64,000 nt of DNA from Alphaproteobacteria bacterium (GTDB taxonomy: Bacteria; Pseudomonadota; Alphaproteobacteria; Acetobacterales; Acetobacteraceae). The stretch is from assembly GCA_016869715.1 (NCBI GenBank), contig VGDM01000010.1:40177-104176 (forward strand), read 5' to 3'. The notes beneath the pieces are model-generated. The model saw only the letters and a list, made by a program, of their open reading frames with translations. It was not told the DNA's origin and did no database searches. Made by a program: the position numbers and the translations under genes. Below, piece by piece: positions 15,881 to 24,340 of this stretch (within the stretch, counting starts at the first letter, position 1; each line of letters starts with the position of its first letter).

Positions 15881-18375
15881 GCAATTTGGCACTCGCCTTC
15901 AGGATCGCGCGACGCGAATTGCGCGGTGGCTTTCGCGGTTTGCGCATTGTGCTGGCGTGTCTCGCGCTTGGTGTGGCAGCGATCACCGCTGTCGGCACGC
16001 TGCGCGCTGGCGTGGATGCCGGGCTTGCTGCGGATGGTGCGCGCATTCTGGGGGGTGATGTTAAAATCGCCTCCCCCTATCGGCCTTTGGCGGAGGCGCC
16101 GCGCGCCTGGCTCGCAGCACGCGGCGCGCGGGTTTCCGAAGTGGTGACTCTGCGTGCCATGGCGGTCTCGGAACCCGGCCAGCGCATGCTGGTGGAGGTG
16201 AAGGCGGTTGATGCCGCCTATCCGCTTTTCGGCGCGCTCGAAGTGCAACCGCCTGTGGCGCTTGCTGCGGGCGATATCCTGCTTGATCCTTTCATCGCCG
16301 AAAGGCTTGGCATCGCGCCCGGTGCAGTGCTGCGCATTGGCGAAGCGCGCCTGATCTTCCGCGCCACCATCACGCAGGAACCGGATAAAGTTGCAAGCCC
16401 TTCATTGCTTGGGCCGCGCGCCTTGATTGCCTTGGCGTCTTTGGACGCAACGCGGCTCATTCAGCCGGGCAGTCTGGTGACCTATGAATACCGGCTGGCG
16501 CTGCCGCCGGGTGTGGATCGGCAGCGCTTCATTGCTGATCTGCGCCGCGATTTTCCGGAAAGCGGCTGGCGGATTCGCAGTTCTGAGGTCGCGGCCCCCG
16601 GTGTCAATCGCTTCCTGGATCGCGCGGCGTTTTTCCTGACGCTGGCAAGCCTGACGGCGCTGCTGGTGGGCGGTATTGGTACTGCGACCGGCGTATCGGC
16701 CTGGCTCGAACAACGTGCGCGCACCATTGCAACCTTGCGCTGTCTTGGTGCGCCGCCAGCGCTGATTTTCCTGACTTATCTGGTACAGGTGATGGCGCTT
16801 GCGTTGCTCGGCATTGCGCTTGGCTTGGCGATTGGTTTTGCGCTGACCTGGGCGGGGGCCGCCGCGCTCGCTTCCATTCTGCCGGTGGCGCCGCGCATTC
16901 TGCCCTATCCGGCGCCGCTGATCATGGCCGCGGCTTATGGGCTGCTGACAGCGCTTGCCTTCACGCTGTGGCCGCTTGGGCGGGCGGGCAGCATTCCGGG
17001 CGCGGCGCTGTTTCGGGATGTGGTGGCGCCAAGCGGGGGCAGGCCGAGCCTTGGCATTCTGGCGGTGATCCTGGCGGCAGCGGGCGCGCTTTCCGCTTTA
17101 GTGATTGGTACGGCGGAAAATCCGCGCTTTGCGGCTGGGTTTATCGTCGCGGTGATTGGCACGCTCTTGCTATTCCGCCTTGGTGCGGCGGCGCTGATGG
17201 CACTTGCGCGGCGCTTGCCACATGCGCGCCGCCCGGCGCTGCGCCTGGGGCTCGCCAATCTCCATCGGCCCGGCGCGCCGACGCCCCTCATGCTCGTTTC
17301 GCTTGGTGTCGGGCTCACGGTGCTGGCCGCCATTGCGCTGATTGAAGGCAATCTACGCCGGCAATTGGCGAATGAAATGCCTGCTGCTGCGCCGAATTTT
17401 TACTTCATTGATATCCAATCCGACCAGATCCGAGCCTTCGAGGCGCTGGCCCGCGCGCAACCAGGTGTGACGGAAATCCGCAGCGTGCCCAATCTGCGCG
17501 CGCGCATTGTCGCGGTGAATGGCGTGCCGGCGGAACAGGTGAATGCAACGCCGGAGACCGCCTGGGCCTTGCGCGGCGATCGCGGCCTGACCTATGCCGA
17601 AGTACCCCCTGAGGGCGCGCGGCTTTCTGCCGGGGAATGGTGGCCCGCGGATTATGCCGGCCCGCCCTTGGTTTCCTTCGATGCGCAACTCGCGCGCGGT
17701 TGGGGGGTCAATGTGGGTGACACCATCACAGTGGATGTGTTGGGGCGCGACATCACGCTGAAAATCGCGAGCCTGCGAGAGATCGCCTGGCGCGGGCTTG
17801 GCATCAATTATGTGCTGGTGGCATCCCCGGGATTGCTCTCCGCCGCGCCGCATACGCATATCGCGACCATGCGCAATGATATGGCGCAGGAAGCGACACT
17901 TCTGCGCTTGCTGACGGATCGTTTCCCGAATGTATCGGGCATTCGGGTGCGCGATGCCTTGGATCAGGTGGTGGGCTTGTTGGAGAAGATCGGCTTCGCG
18001 CTTTCCGCCGTTGCCGGCATTACCTTGCTCGCGGGCTTGCTAGTGCTGGCGGGCGCGATGGCGGCGGGGCAAAAGCGGCGCATTCGCGATGTTGTGGTGC
18101 TGAAGACCATTGGCGCGAGGCGTGCGCAAATCCGCGCGAGCTTTTTGGTGGAATTTGGCCTGCTTGGCCTGACGGCGGGATTAATGGCAGCGGCGGCTGG
18201 CACAGCAACGGCCTGGGGTGTGGTGCGCTTTGTCATGCGCGCGGATTGGGTGTTCTTGCCGGGTACTTTGGCAATCACGGTGCTGGCCTGCATGGCCATC
18301 ACGCTTGCCTTCGGTTATGCCGGCACGGCCTTCGCGCTCCGTGCCAAGGCAGCGCCGTTGCTGCGCAATGAATAG
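15877..18375 (+). CDS. FtsX-like ABC permease, YbbP type
   Basis: An 832-aa inner-membrane permease. It has an N-terminal helix (LRIVLACLALGVAAITAVGT), a large periplasmic region, and two clusters of membrane helices around residues 255-450 and 690-820, i.e. two FtsX domains as in YbbP. It starts with GTG overlapping the ATPase stop (GTGA). With YbbA it forms a MacB-like or Lol-like mechanotransmitter. The substrate is unknown; next to tesA in many proteobacteria the three are assumed to be functionally linked, but that has not been proved. Confidence 0.87.
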   Translation: MSNLALAFRIARRELRGGFRGLRIVLACLALGVAAITAVGTLRAGVDAGLAADGARILGGDVKIASPYRPLAEAPRAWLAARGARVSEVVTLRAMAVSEPGQRMLVEVKAVDAAYPLFGALEVQPPVALAAGDILLDPFIAERLGIAPGAVLRIGEARLIFRATITQEPDKVASPSLLGPRALIALASLDATRLIQPGSLVTYEYRLALPPGVDRQRFIADLRRDFPESGWRIRSSEVAAPGVNRFLDRAAFFLTLASLTALLVGGIGTATGVSAWLEQRARTIATLRCLGAPPALIFLTYLVQVMALALLGIALGLAIGFALTWAGAAALASILPVAPRILPYPAPLIMAAAYGLLTALAFTLWPLGRAGSIPGAALFRDVVAPSGGRPSLGILAVILAAAGALSALVIGTAENPRFAAGFIVAVIGTLLLFRLGAAALMALARRLPHARRPALRLGLANLHRPGAPTPLMLVSLGVGLTVLAAIALIEGNLRRQLANEMPAAAPNFYFIDIQSDQIRAFEALARAQPGVTEIRSVPNLRARIVAVNGVPAEQVNATPETAWALRGDRGLTYAEVPPEGARLSAGEWWPADYAGPPLVSFDAQLARGWGVNVGDTITVDVLGRDITLKIASLREIAWRGLGINYVLVASPGLLSAAPHTHIATMRNDMAQEATLLRLLTDRFPNVSGIRVRDALDQVVGLLEKIGFALSAVAGITLLAGLLVLAGAMAAGQKRRIRDVVVLKTIGARRAQIRASFLVEFGLLGLTAGLMAAAAGTATAWGVVRFVMRADWVFLPGTLAITVLACMAITLAFGYAGTAFALRAKAAPLLRNE

Positions 18376-18385
18376 AAAGCCCCAT

Positions 18386-18895
18386 ATGGCCGAGGATGAA
18401 AAGCTCTCAGCGCTTGATGTTAGCCTGCTCCGCCGCGCCTTTGCGCTGGCCAATGAGGCGCGCGCGCGCGGTGATCGCCCCTTCGCGGCAGTGATTGCCG
18501 ATGAGAAGGGTCAGGTACTGGTCGAGGCCGGGTCCACCCAGGGCAAGGGCGGCGGCGGCACGCTCGCGCATTCCGAAATGAATGCCCTGCACGCGGTTTT
18601 GCGGGCCGGGCTACCGCGCGGTGTGCTGCGGAATGCCACGATCTATTCCTCGGGCGAGCCCTGCGCGATGTGCTCGGCGGCGATATTTTATACTGGCATC
18701 GGCCGCGCCGTTTATGGGCTTTCCGCGGGCGCCATTCTGCATTTGCGCAATGCGCAGCCCCATACGGCGGGGCTGTCCCTTTCTTGCCGGGCGGTGTTGG
18801 ACAGTGCGGCGGAGAAGGTGGCGGTGGTTGGGCCGTGCCTGGAAGAAGAAGGTGCGGTGCCGCATCAGGGCTATTGGCGGGAAGGGGTGGCCTAA
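18386..18895 (+). CDS. Nucleoside/nucleobase deaminase (CMP/dCMP deaminase fold)
   Basis: A 169-aa zinc-dependent deaminase, with the HSEMNA motif (zinc His and catalytic Glu) and the GEPCAMCSAAIF motif (zinc cysteines). The family covers guanine deaminase, cytosine deaminase and TadA-like enzymes; the long C-terminal part and lack of tRNA-binding features favour a free base or nucleoside substrate. Two starts are possible: Met at 18368, overlapping the permease stop, and Met at 18386 chosen here. It directly follows the permease gene on the same strand. Confidence 0.82.
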   Translation: MAEDEKLSALDVSLLRRAFALANEARARGDRPFAAVIADEKGQVLVEAGSTQGKGGGGTLAHSEMNALHAVLRAGLPRGVLRNATIYSSGEPCAMCSAAIFYTGIGRAVYGLSAGAILHLRNAQPHTAGLSLSCRAVLDSAAEKVAVVGPCLEEEGAVPHQGYWREGVA

Positions 18896-18977
18896 GGGTG
18901 CCGGTTGCCGCGCCGCCCTAACCATGCGTTAAGCCGTCGCCTTTGTTTGGCGGCAAATCAGGAAGGAAAGCCACATC

Positions 18978-19565
18978 ATGATTGAAAACCTGTCCGTGCG
19001 CCTGCGCCATGGCGCCCTTTTGGCCCTGCCGCTTTTGGCGCTGATCGGCTGCGCCACGCCCACCCCGGAACCGCCCGTGGTTGCCTCCACCACACGTGAA
19101 ATGGTGGCGGCGGTGGACCGCGTGGATGCGCGGACCCGGACCATCGTGGTGCGTAGCCCGGAAAATAAGCCGCAAACCCTGCAGCTTGGCCCGGAAGTGC
19201 AGAACTTCGCCCAAATCCGCCGTGGCGACCGCGTGCGGCTGCATTATGAGGACGCCGTGGCCGTGCGCATGGCCCCCCGCGGCAGCCGGATGGAACCTGA
19301 AACCGTGGTGGGCGCTGCACGCCCTGAACCCGGAACCCGGCCTGCCGCCGGCGCGGCCGCCGCGACGCGCGCCCAGGTGCGCATCACCGCCCTGGATACC
19401 GCCAACAATACTGTGAGCTTCGTCGGGCCGTCCCGCGTGGAGCGTACCGTTGCTGTCCGCGCCCCTGAGCTGCGCGAATTCTTGAAGACCCTGAAGGTTG
19501 GTGACCGGGTGGATGTCGCCATTGCGGAAGCCGTCGCCGTGCGGGTGGAGCCGCCGGAGCGTTGA
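18978..19565 (+). CDS. Hypothetical lipoprotein with duplicated beta module
   Basis: A 195-aa lipoprotein with signal and lipobox LALIGC (about Cys25). The mature part contains two similar modules of about 55 residues, each ending in a matching phrase: RRGDRVRLHYEDAVAVRM and LKVGDRVDVAIAEAVAVRV, separated by an Ala/Pro/Arg linker (about 112-130). This looks like an internal duplication of a small beta-barrel or OB-like unit. No family name is assigned with confidence. It is a single gene with 82 bp upstream of its start and a hairpin after its stop. Confidence 0.7.
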   Translation: MIENLSVRLRHGALLALPLLALIGCATPTPEPPVVASTTREMVAAVDRVDARTRTIVVRSPENKPQTLQLGPEVQNFAQIRRGDRVRLHYEDAVAVRMAPRGSRMEPETVVGAARPEPGTRPAAGAAAATRAQVRITALDTANNTVSFVGPSRVERTVAVRAPELREFLKTLKVGDRVDVAIAEAVAVRVEPPER

Positions 19566-19573
19566 TCAGGACC

Positions 19574-19604
19574 GGGCGCCCGTTGGTCTGACCGGCGGGC
19601 GCCC
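19574..19604 (+). terminator. Hairpin after the duplicated-module lipoprotein
   Basis: GGGCGCCCG and CGGGCGCCC form a perfect 9-bp stem around a 13-nt loop, 9 bp after the lipoprotein stop. Only CCTATT follows, so the U-tract is weak; it may terminate or simply protect the 3' end of the lipoprotein transcript. Confidence 0.5.
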
Positions 19605-19679
19605 CCTATTGATCTGCATTACGAAATATCCATATCATTGTCTAACGGGGGATCCTCCCCATCAACAGGAGTGTTCGTT

Positions 19680-20462
19680 ATGGCCTTTGGTCCCGACACG
19701 CGTTATAACACCGACTGGAGTCGGCCCGTCGTGGCCGATGCGGCCGCAATTGATGCCGGGCTGCGGGCATATATGCTCCGCGTCTATAACTGGATGGCGT
19801 CTGGCCTGCTGCTGACCGGCATTGTCGCTTATGTGATCTATTCCTCACCTGAGCTGCAACAGATGTTCTGGTCCGTGACACGCGCCGCCAATGGCGCGCG
19901 CATCGTCTCGCCGACCATCCTCGGCTGGGTCGTGATGCTCTCGCCGCTCGCCTTCATCCTGGTGCTGTACTTTGGCATCAACAAGCTCTCGCGCCCCGCG
20001 ACGCAGGCGCTGTTCTGGGTTTTCGCTGCTTGTATGGGGGCGAGCCTGTCGAACATCTTCCTGCGCTACACCGGCCAGTCCATCGCCAGCACCTTCTTCA
20101 TCACCGCGTCCATGTTCGCGGCGGTGAGCCTGTACGGGTACACCACAAAGGCGGATCTGACGCGCTTTGGCAGCTTCATGATCATGGGTCTGATCGGCAT
20201 TCTGATCGCGGGTGTGGTCAATATCTTCCTGGCCTCCCCGGCGTTAGCCTTTGCGATCAGCGTGATCGGGGTGGTCGTGTTTGTTGGCCTCACGGCCTAT
20301 GACACGCAGCGCATCAAGGCGGATTACGTGCAATTCGCCTATGCGGAGGGTCCAGATGAAGCCGGCAAGCGGAGCGTGATGGATGCGCTTGGCCTCTACC
20401 TGAACTTCGTCAACCTGTTCCAGCTGCTGCTGTCCTTCATGGGTCAACGCAACAGCGATTGA
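19680..20462 (+). CDS. Bax inhibitor-1/YccA family membrane protein
   Basis: A 260-aa membrane protein of the BI-1 family. A soluble N-terminus (MAFGPDTRYNTDWSRP) is followed by seven hydrophobic segments, ending in SVMDALGLYLNFVNLFQLLL, the family C-terminus. Bacterial members (YccA, YbhL, BsYetJ) are inner-membrane proteins linked to FtsH inhibition or pH-sensitive calcium leak. The start is set by AGGAG ten bases before the ATG at 19680, not by the longer frame from 19638. It is a single-gene unit ended by a strong terminator. Confidence 0.9.
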   Translation: MAFGPDTRYNTDWSRPVVADAAAIDAGLRAYMLRVYNWMASGLLLTGIVAYVIYSSPELQQMFWSVTRAANGARIVSPTILGWVVMLSPLAFILVLYFGINKLSRPATQALFWVFAACMGASLSNIFLRYTGQSIASTFFITASMFAAVSLYGYTTKADLTRFGSFMIMGLIGILIAGVVNIFLASPALAFAISVIGVVVFVGLTAYDTQRIKADYVQFAYAEGPDEAGKRSVMDALGLYLNFVNLFQLLLSFMGQRNSD

Positions 20463-20485
20463 ACAGAGCCTTCTGGCCTGAACGG

Positions 20486-20514
20486 AAACCCCGAGGGAAA
20501 CCTCGGGGTTTTTT
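20486..20514 (+). terminator. Rho-independent terminator after BI-1 gene
   Basis: AAACCCCGAGG pairs with CCTCGGGGTTT around a GAAA tetraloop and runs into TTTT, 23 bp after the BI-1 stop. It lies between convergent genes and ends only 8 bp before the stop of the CMD gene on the other strand, so it may also help end that transcript. Confidence 0.9.
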
Positions 20515-20522
20515 ATGACCGC

Positions 20523-20903
20523 TCACAAACCCTGATCAATGGGAACACGGAGCGCTTCCGCCAAACGGTTCGTCTCCGCCGCGATGCCTAGTACGGCGAG
20601 CAATTCGCCGTGCATCGCCTCTGTCATGCCCTTGGCGCGCGCTGCTGCCGTGTGGGAAGCCGTGCAATAGGCACACCCCGCCGCTGCTGAGGCCGCGAGA
20701 TAAAGCATTTCCTTGGTCAGCGGGTCGAGCGCCCCTGGCGCCATGACCTGCTTCAGGCTTTCCCAGGTGCGCCTGAGCGTTGGCGGATGCACTGCCAAGG
20801 CCTTCCAGAAATTATTGACATCGGCGACACCCCGCGTCGTTTTGATGTCATCAAATACCGCGCGCACCTCCGGCACGGCATCGGCATATTCAATCAGCGC
20901 CAT
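20523..20903 (-). CDS. Carboxymuconolactone decarboxylase/AhpD family protein
   Basis: A 126-aa all-alpha protein with the AhpD-type redox motif CAYCTASH (CxxC followed by His) and the preceding LDPLTKEMLYLAASAAAGC segment. Such proteins act as peroxidase-coupled disulfide reductants or as carboxymuconolactone decarboxylase homologues; the CxxC favours the redox type. Its start overlaps the stop of the YCII-domain gene by one base (TAATG), so the two are co-translated. Confidence 0.85.
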   Translation of the reverse strand: MALIEYADAVPEVRAVFDDIKTTRGVADVNNFWKALAVHPPTLRRTWESLKQVMAPGALDPLTKEMLYLAASAAAGCAYCTASHTAAARAKGMTEAMHGELLAVLGIAAETNRLAEALRVPIDQGL

Positions 20904-21544
20904 TAGGCAGCGCCGGGGAAGGGGCGATAGGGCAGCGCCGCCAAGCGCGTTGCATGCAGGGTAATGTCCCGCCAGACGCCACCTTTCACATACGGGTCTT
21001 CGGCCATCCAGGCGCGCGCCGCTTCATCCGTACCGTGGCGCGTGACGGTGATGGAACCGATCATGCGGCTCTTGGCCTCATCCAAAATGGCGCCACCAAC
21101 CGCGAGCGTGCCATCGGCCGCCATGGGCTGCATGCGCGCGATATGCGCCCCCCGCGCTGCCTGGCGGCGGGCGGGGGCATCGGCATCTGTGCCATCATAA
21201 GCGATAGCAACCGTATGGGTGCGGGTGCTGGCCATGGGATCGCCTGGCTTGGGCAGTCGCTGATAGGGCAAGGGCGCGATGCGGAAGGGCAGGATACGCA
21301 CATCGCCCCAGACGCCTTCCACCGAAAAGGGTTCTTCGGCCAGATAGGCGCGAACGCCCGCCATATCCTGCACATCCAAGATCATGAGCGATCCGGAAGG
21401 CACCCATTCGCTCGTGAAAAGTGGTGTGCCGAAGGGCATCCGCCCATCCTCAGCCCAACGGCTGATCAGCGCCCGGTGGCCGTCCATCGCCGCGGCGCGG
21501 CGGGTTTTATCGGCACCATCGAAAGCAAGAACGGCGTAGCCCAT
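20903..21544 (-). CDS. Tandem YCII-domain protein
   Basis: A 213-aa protein made of two YCII-related (dimeric alpha/beta barrel) modules. Module one covers about residues 1-98 and includes HRALISRWAEDGRM and AYLAEEPFSVEGVWGDVRI. Module two covers about 105-210 and includes RGAHIARMQPMAADG and AWMAEDPYVKGGVWRDIT. Single-domain YCII proteins are near 100 aa and normally dimerise, so this is probably a fused pseudo-dimer. Catalytic role unknown; some YCII enzymes are dehydrochlorinases. Coupled to the downstream CMD/AhpD gene. Confidence 0.8.
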   Translation of the reverse strand: MGYAVLAFDGADKTRRAAAMDGHRALISRWAEDGRMPFGTPLFTSEWVPSGSLMILDVQDMAGVRAYLAEEPFSVEGVWGDVRILPFRIAPLPYQRLPKPGDPMASTRTHTVAIAYDGTDADAPARRQAARGAHIARMQPMAADGTLAVGGAILDEAKSRMIGSITVTRHGTDEAARAWMAEDPYVKGGVWRDITLHATRLAALPYRPFPGAA

Positions 21545-21623
21545 GGCATTTCCCCTTCATTGGAAGCGCAGCATGCCATGGGCGGAGGCTTATGAAAGGG
21601 GGGGCATATCCGCCCCCACCCCA

Positions 21624-22346
21624 TCAATACATATGCTGGCCACCATTGATGGACAGCGTGGACCCGGTGATGAAATCGGCATCCTCGGCGGTCAGGAAGA
21701 CCACGCCGCGGGCGATATCCTCTGCCTTGCCCAACCGGCCGCGCGGGATGCGGGCAATGATCTTTTCCAGAACATCGGGCGGCACGGCGCGCACCATTTC
21801 GGTGTCCACATAACCGGGGGCAACGGCATTCACGGTAATGCCAAGCTTCGCCCCTTCCTGCGCTAGCGCCTTGGTGAAGCCATGAATGCCCGATTTCGCG
21901 GCGGCGTAATTCACCTGGCCATATTGCCCGGCCTGACCATTCACCGACCCGATATTCACAATGCGGCCGAACTTACGCGCATTCATGCCTTCCCAGACCA
22001 GCTTGCAAAGATTGTAGCAGGAGCCGAGGTTTGTATCGATCACCGAATCCCACATGTCGCGGTTCAGCTTGCGCATAGTGGCATCGCGCGTGATGCCGGC
22101 ATTGTTCACCAGAATGTCAATCGGCCCCACTTCGGCGTCAATCTTGGCAATCGCGACTGCGCATTGCGCGTAATCGGCGACATCAAATTTATAGCAGGGA
22201 ATACCGGTGCGATCGGTAAACGCCTTCGCCGCGGTATCATTGCCGGCATAGGATGCCACCACGGTCCGGCCAGCCGCTTGCAGCGCTTCGCTGATCGCAG
22301 CGCCAATGCCTCTTTGGCCACCGGTGACAAGTGCAACACGCGCCAT
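21624..22346 (-). CDS. phaB: Acetoacetyl-CoA reductase PhaB
   Basis: A 240-aa short-chain dehydrogenase: cofactor-binding TGGQRGIGAAI (residues 8-18), NNAGITRDATMRKL, the catalytic Ser-Tyr-Lys in NIGSVNGQAGQYGQVNYAAAK (quoted in two parts: NIGSVNG and YGQVNYAAAK), and IPRGRLGKAEDIA. These are hallmarks of PhaB, which reduces acetoacetyl-CoA to (R)-3-hydroxybutyryl-CoA with NADPH for polyhydroxybutyrate. The start at 22346 follows GAGGAGAG; an earlier in-frame start is unsupported. No phaA or phaC gene is adjacent in the window. An FNR-type site lies 68 bp upstream of the start codon. Confidence 0.9.
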   Translation of the reverse strand: MARVALVTGGQRGIGAAISEALQAAGRTVVASYAGNDTAAKAFTDRTGIPCYKFDVADYAQCAVAIAKIDAEVGPIDILVNNAGITRDATMRKLNRDMWDSVIDTNLGSCYNLCKLVWEGMNARKFGRIVNIGSVNGQAGQYGQVNYAAAKSGIHGFTKALAQEGAKLGITVNAVAPGYVDTEMVRAVPPDVLEKIIARIPRGRLGKAEDIARGVVFLTAEDADFITGSTLSINGGQHMY

Positions 22347-22714
22347 GAAAACTCTCTCCTCAATTCTGTGTGACGGACTTGCTGCCCCATGGAAGCCAAC
22401 CGTTTCAGGGTACTTGACCCAGATCAATAGCGCCTTGGCATTTTCGCGCCACAAGAATCGGGCGGGCGGCGCGATTTTCCGCCCGGTTTGATAGCTTCTC
22501 CTCCTTAGACGAGAGACTCTGACGGGGCGGAGTCCCCCAACCGCGCCGTATTTTTTGCCTTCGGCACGGGATGTGTTATGTATTGCGAACGGTTTCGAGA
22601 GTGCTTTCTTTCCGAATTACCGCCGCGGCCGCCTGCGCTGCCAGGCGTCTGGCCTGCGCGCCCATCTGGCGGCCGCGCCAGCATTGCCCCGCCACCCTGA
22701 GCCGGACCTCACCC
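22347..22714. other. 368-bp gap between divergent phaB and ACT-like gene
   Basis: No convincing gene is visible on either strand. The phaB-proximal half holds the phaB ribosome binding site and an FNR-type palindrome at 22414-22427. A 7-bp inverted repeat CGGGCGG/CCGCCCG occurs near 22457-22485. The second half, from about 22570, is GC-rich and codes in frame with the downstream gene but shows no start or domain. Confidence 0.5.
22414..22427. promoter_or_regulatory. FNR/FixK-type box upstream of phaB
   Basis: TTGACCCAGATCAA contains the full TTGA-N6-TCAA core and matches the FNR/FnrL/FixK consensus TTGAT-N4-ATCAA at nine of ten defined positions. It ends 68 bp before the phaB start codon, a workable position for a redox-responsive regulator. 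Binding is inferred from the motif only. Confidence 0.5.
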
Positions 22715-22990
22715 ATGCTATCGAGCCCTTTGCCCACGCGCTTTGATCTGCGCGCCGAATCCAGCCCCGGCCTGCTGCCGCGGCTTTTGCAGCCCTTCGC
22801 CAAGCGCAACGTGACGCCTGATTCTTTCCAGGTCCGCCAAGGGATCGAGGAAATGGAAATCACTATCGCCTGCCAGGATCTTGAACCCGGCGTGGCGGTG
22901 CTGATTGCGGGTAACCTCGGCCAGGTGATTGGCGTGAGCCGCGTTCTGGTAACGCCCAGCGATCAGGCACGGCAATATTCGCTCGGTTAG
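22715..22990 (+). CDS. Small ACT-like protein (acetolactate synthase small-subunit type)
   Basis: A 91-aa protein whose central part reads LLPRLLQPFAKRNVTPDSF, then GIEEMEITIACQDLEP and a C-terminal VIGVSRVLV. This is the pattern of a single ACT-like domain, as in IlvM or ACT-only regulatory proteins. The start at 22715 is chosen because the residues before it in the longer frame are low-complexity Arg/Ala. No ilv gene is nearby, so a role in branched-chain amino-acid synthesis is not supported by context. Confidence 0.6.
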   Translation: MLSSPLPTRFDLRAESSPGLLPRLLQPFAKRNVTPDSFQVRQGIEEMEITIACQDLEPGVAVLIAGNLGQVIGVSRVLVTPSDQARQYSLG

Positions 22991-23002
22991 GTCAACCAAA
23001 GC

Positions 23003-24340
23003 CTATCCCGGCACCCTGATCCGCGCCCGCAGCCCACCCAAGGGGCTGTCGTCCAGAAAAACATCGCCGCCATGCGCGCGGGCAATATCGCGCGCAATGG
23101 CAAGCCCAAGCCCTGTGCCACCCCCTGAAAGGCTGGTGAAAGGCTTGAAGGCGTCTTCACGCGATACCGCCGGAATGCCTGGCCCATCATCATCAATTGC
23201 AATATCCGCCCAAATACCATTTTGGCCGCGCGGCTGTTTGGCAAGGGTCACGGTCACGCGCGAGGCATGCTTGCGTGCATTATGCAGCAAATTGCCAAAA
23301 CATCGCCGCATTGCTCCGGCACGGAGTTCCATCAGGAGCGATTCCGGCCCCACAAAAGGTATAGCTGCGCCACCACGCGCCTGTTGCGCAACAACACCGC
23401 GCAGCAAAGCGGCAAGGTCGGTTTCTTCGGGTTGTTCCACGCCCTCACCGCGCGCAAAGGCAAGGTAGACGCCAATCAGCCGATCCATTTCCTCGACATC
23501 TTCCGCCATGGCTGCGGCATCGTCGCGCGCGGCTTCCGGCAGCATGGCAAGCCCAAGCCGTAGTCGCGTGAGAGGTGTGCGCAAATCATGACTGATGCCA
23601 GCCAGCATTTCCGTCCGGCTATCCACAAAACGGCTGATGCGTTCTTCCATGCGGTTGAAGGCCGTGGCCGCCTGCCGCACCTCAGCGGCACCTTCCGGCT
23701 TCATCGGCCCCACCGTACGCCCTATGCCGAAAGCCTCGGCAGCGGCAGTAATCTTGCGTAGCGCGCGTACCTGATTGCGCATGAAAATCGCCGCCACCAG
23801 GAACAGCAGCAGCGATGATCCCACCAGCCAAATCACGAAAAGATAGATCGTGCCGCTGAATAGCCGCTTCCGCGCGACTTCCACATGCAAAACACCATCA
23901 GCCATTTGCACGCGAATGATCACACTGCGTGGATCGCTCTGCCAATCCGCATCGAAGGGCAGGCGCACGCGTTCCTGCATCGCGGCGGCCAAATCCTCTT
24001 CCAATGGCAGCCAGGGCAGGGCAGCAGGCCGCGCTCCCGTGACCGCAAGCCGCGCCCCCGCTTCATGGGCAAGAGACAAATCCAGCCGCCAGGCCGCTTC
24101 ACGAAAAATCCAGCTGCGATCCTCGGCTTCCTTTTCGCGTTCCATTAGGCCGACCACAATGGCGATATCGCCGGCAACGCCCGCCGCCAGGCGGCGCGAA
24201 ATCACATCCAAATGACTGCCATAGAAAAGCTGCAAGGCAATCGCCTGCAGGATCACCAGCGGCACCAGAATGATCAGCAGTGATCGCCCCAGAAGCCCGC
24301 GCGGCACCAGCCGGCGCAAGCCCCGGTCCAGCGGAGTCAC
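23003..24340 (-). CDS. EnvZ-like sensor histidine kinase
   Basis: A 445-aa sensor kinase. TM1 is about 18-40 (LLIILVPLVILQAIALQLF), followed by a periplasmic loop, TM2 about 165-187 (IYLFVIWLVGSSLLLFLVAA), a HAMP region, the dimerisation/phosphoacceptor box with His in AGISHDLRTPLTRLR, and an ATPase domain with N-box FGNLLHNARKHA, IDDDGPGIP and GGTGLGLAIA. It lies last in a MarR-OmpR-kinase operon and overlaps the regulator gene by ATGA. The stimulus is not evident. Confidence 0.9.
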   Translation of the reverse strand: MTPLDRGLRRLVPRGLLGRSLLIILVPLVILQAIALQLFYGSHLDVISRRLAAGVAGDIAIVVGLMEREKEAEDRSWIFREAAWRLDLSLAHEAGARLAVTGARPAALPWLPLEEDLAAAMQERVRLPFDADWQSDPRSVIIRVQMADGVLHVEVARKRLFSGTIYLFVIWLVGSSLLLFLVAAIFMRNQVRALRKITAAAEAFGIGRTVGPMKPEGAAEVRQAATAFNRMEERISRFVDSRTEMLAGISHDLRTPLTRLRLGLAMLPEAARDDAAAMAEDVEEMDRLIGVYLAFARGEGVEQPEETDLAALLRGVVAQQARGGAAIPFVGPESLLMELRAGAMRRCFGNLLHNARKHASRVTVTLAKQPRGQNGIWADIAIDDDGPGIPAVSREDAFKPFTSLSGGGTGLGLAIARDIARAHGGDVFLDDSPLGGLRARIRVPG

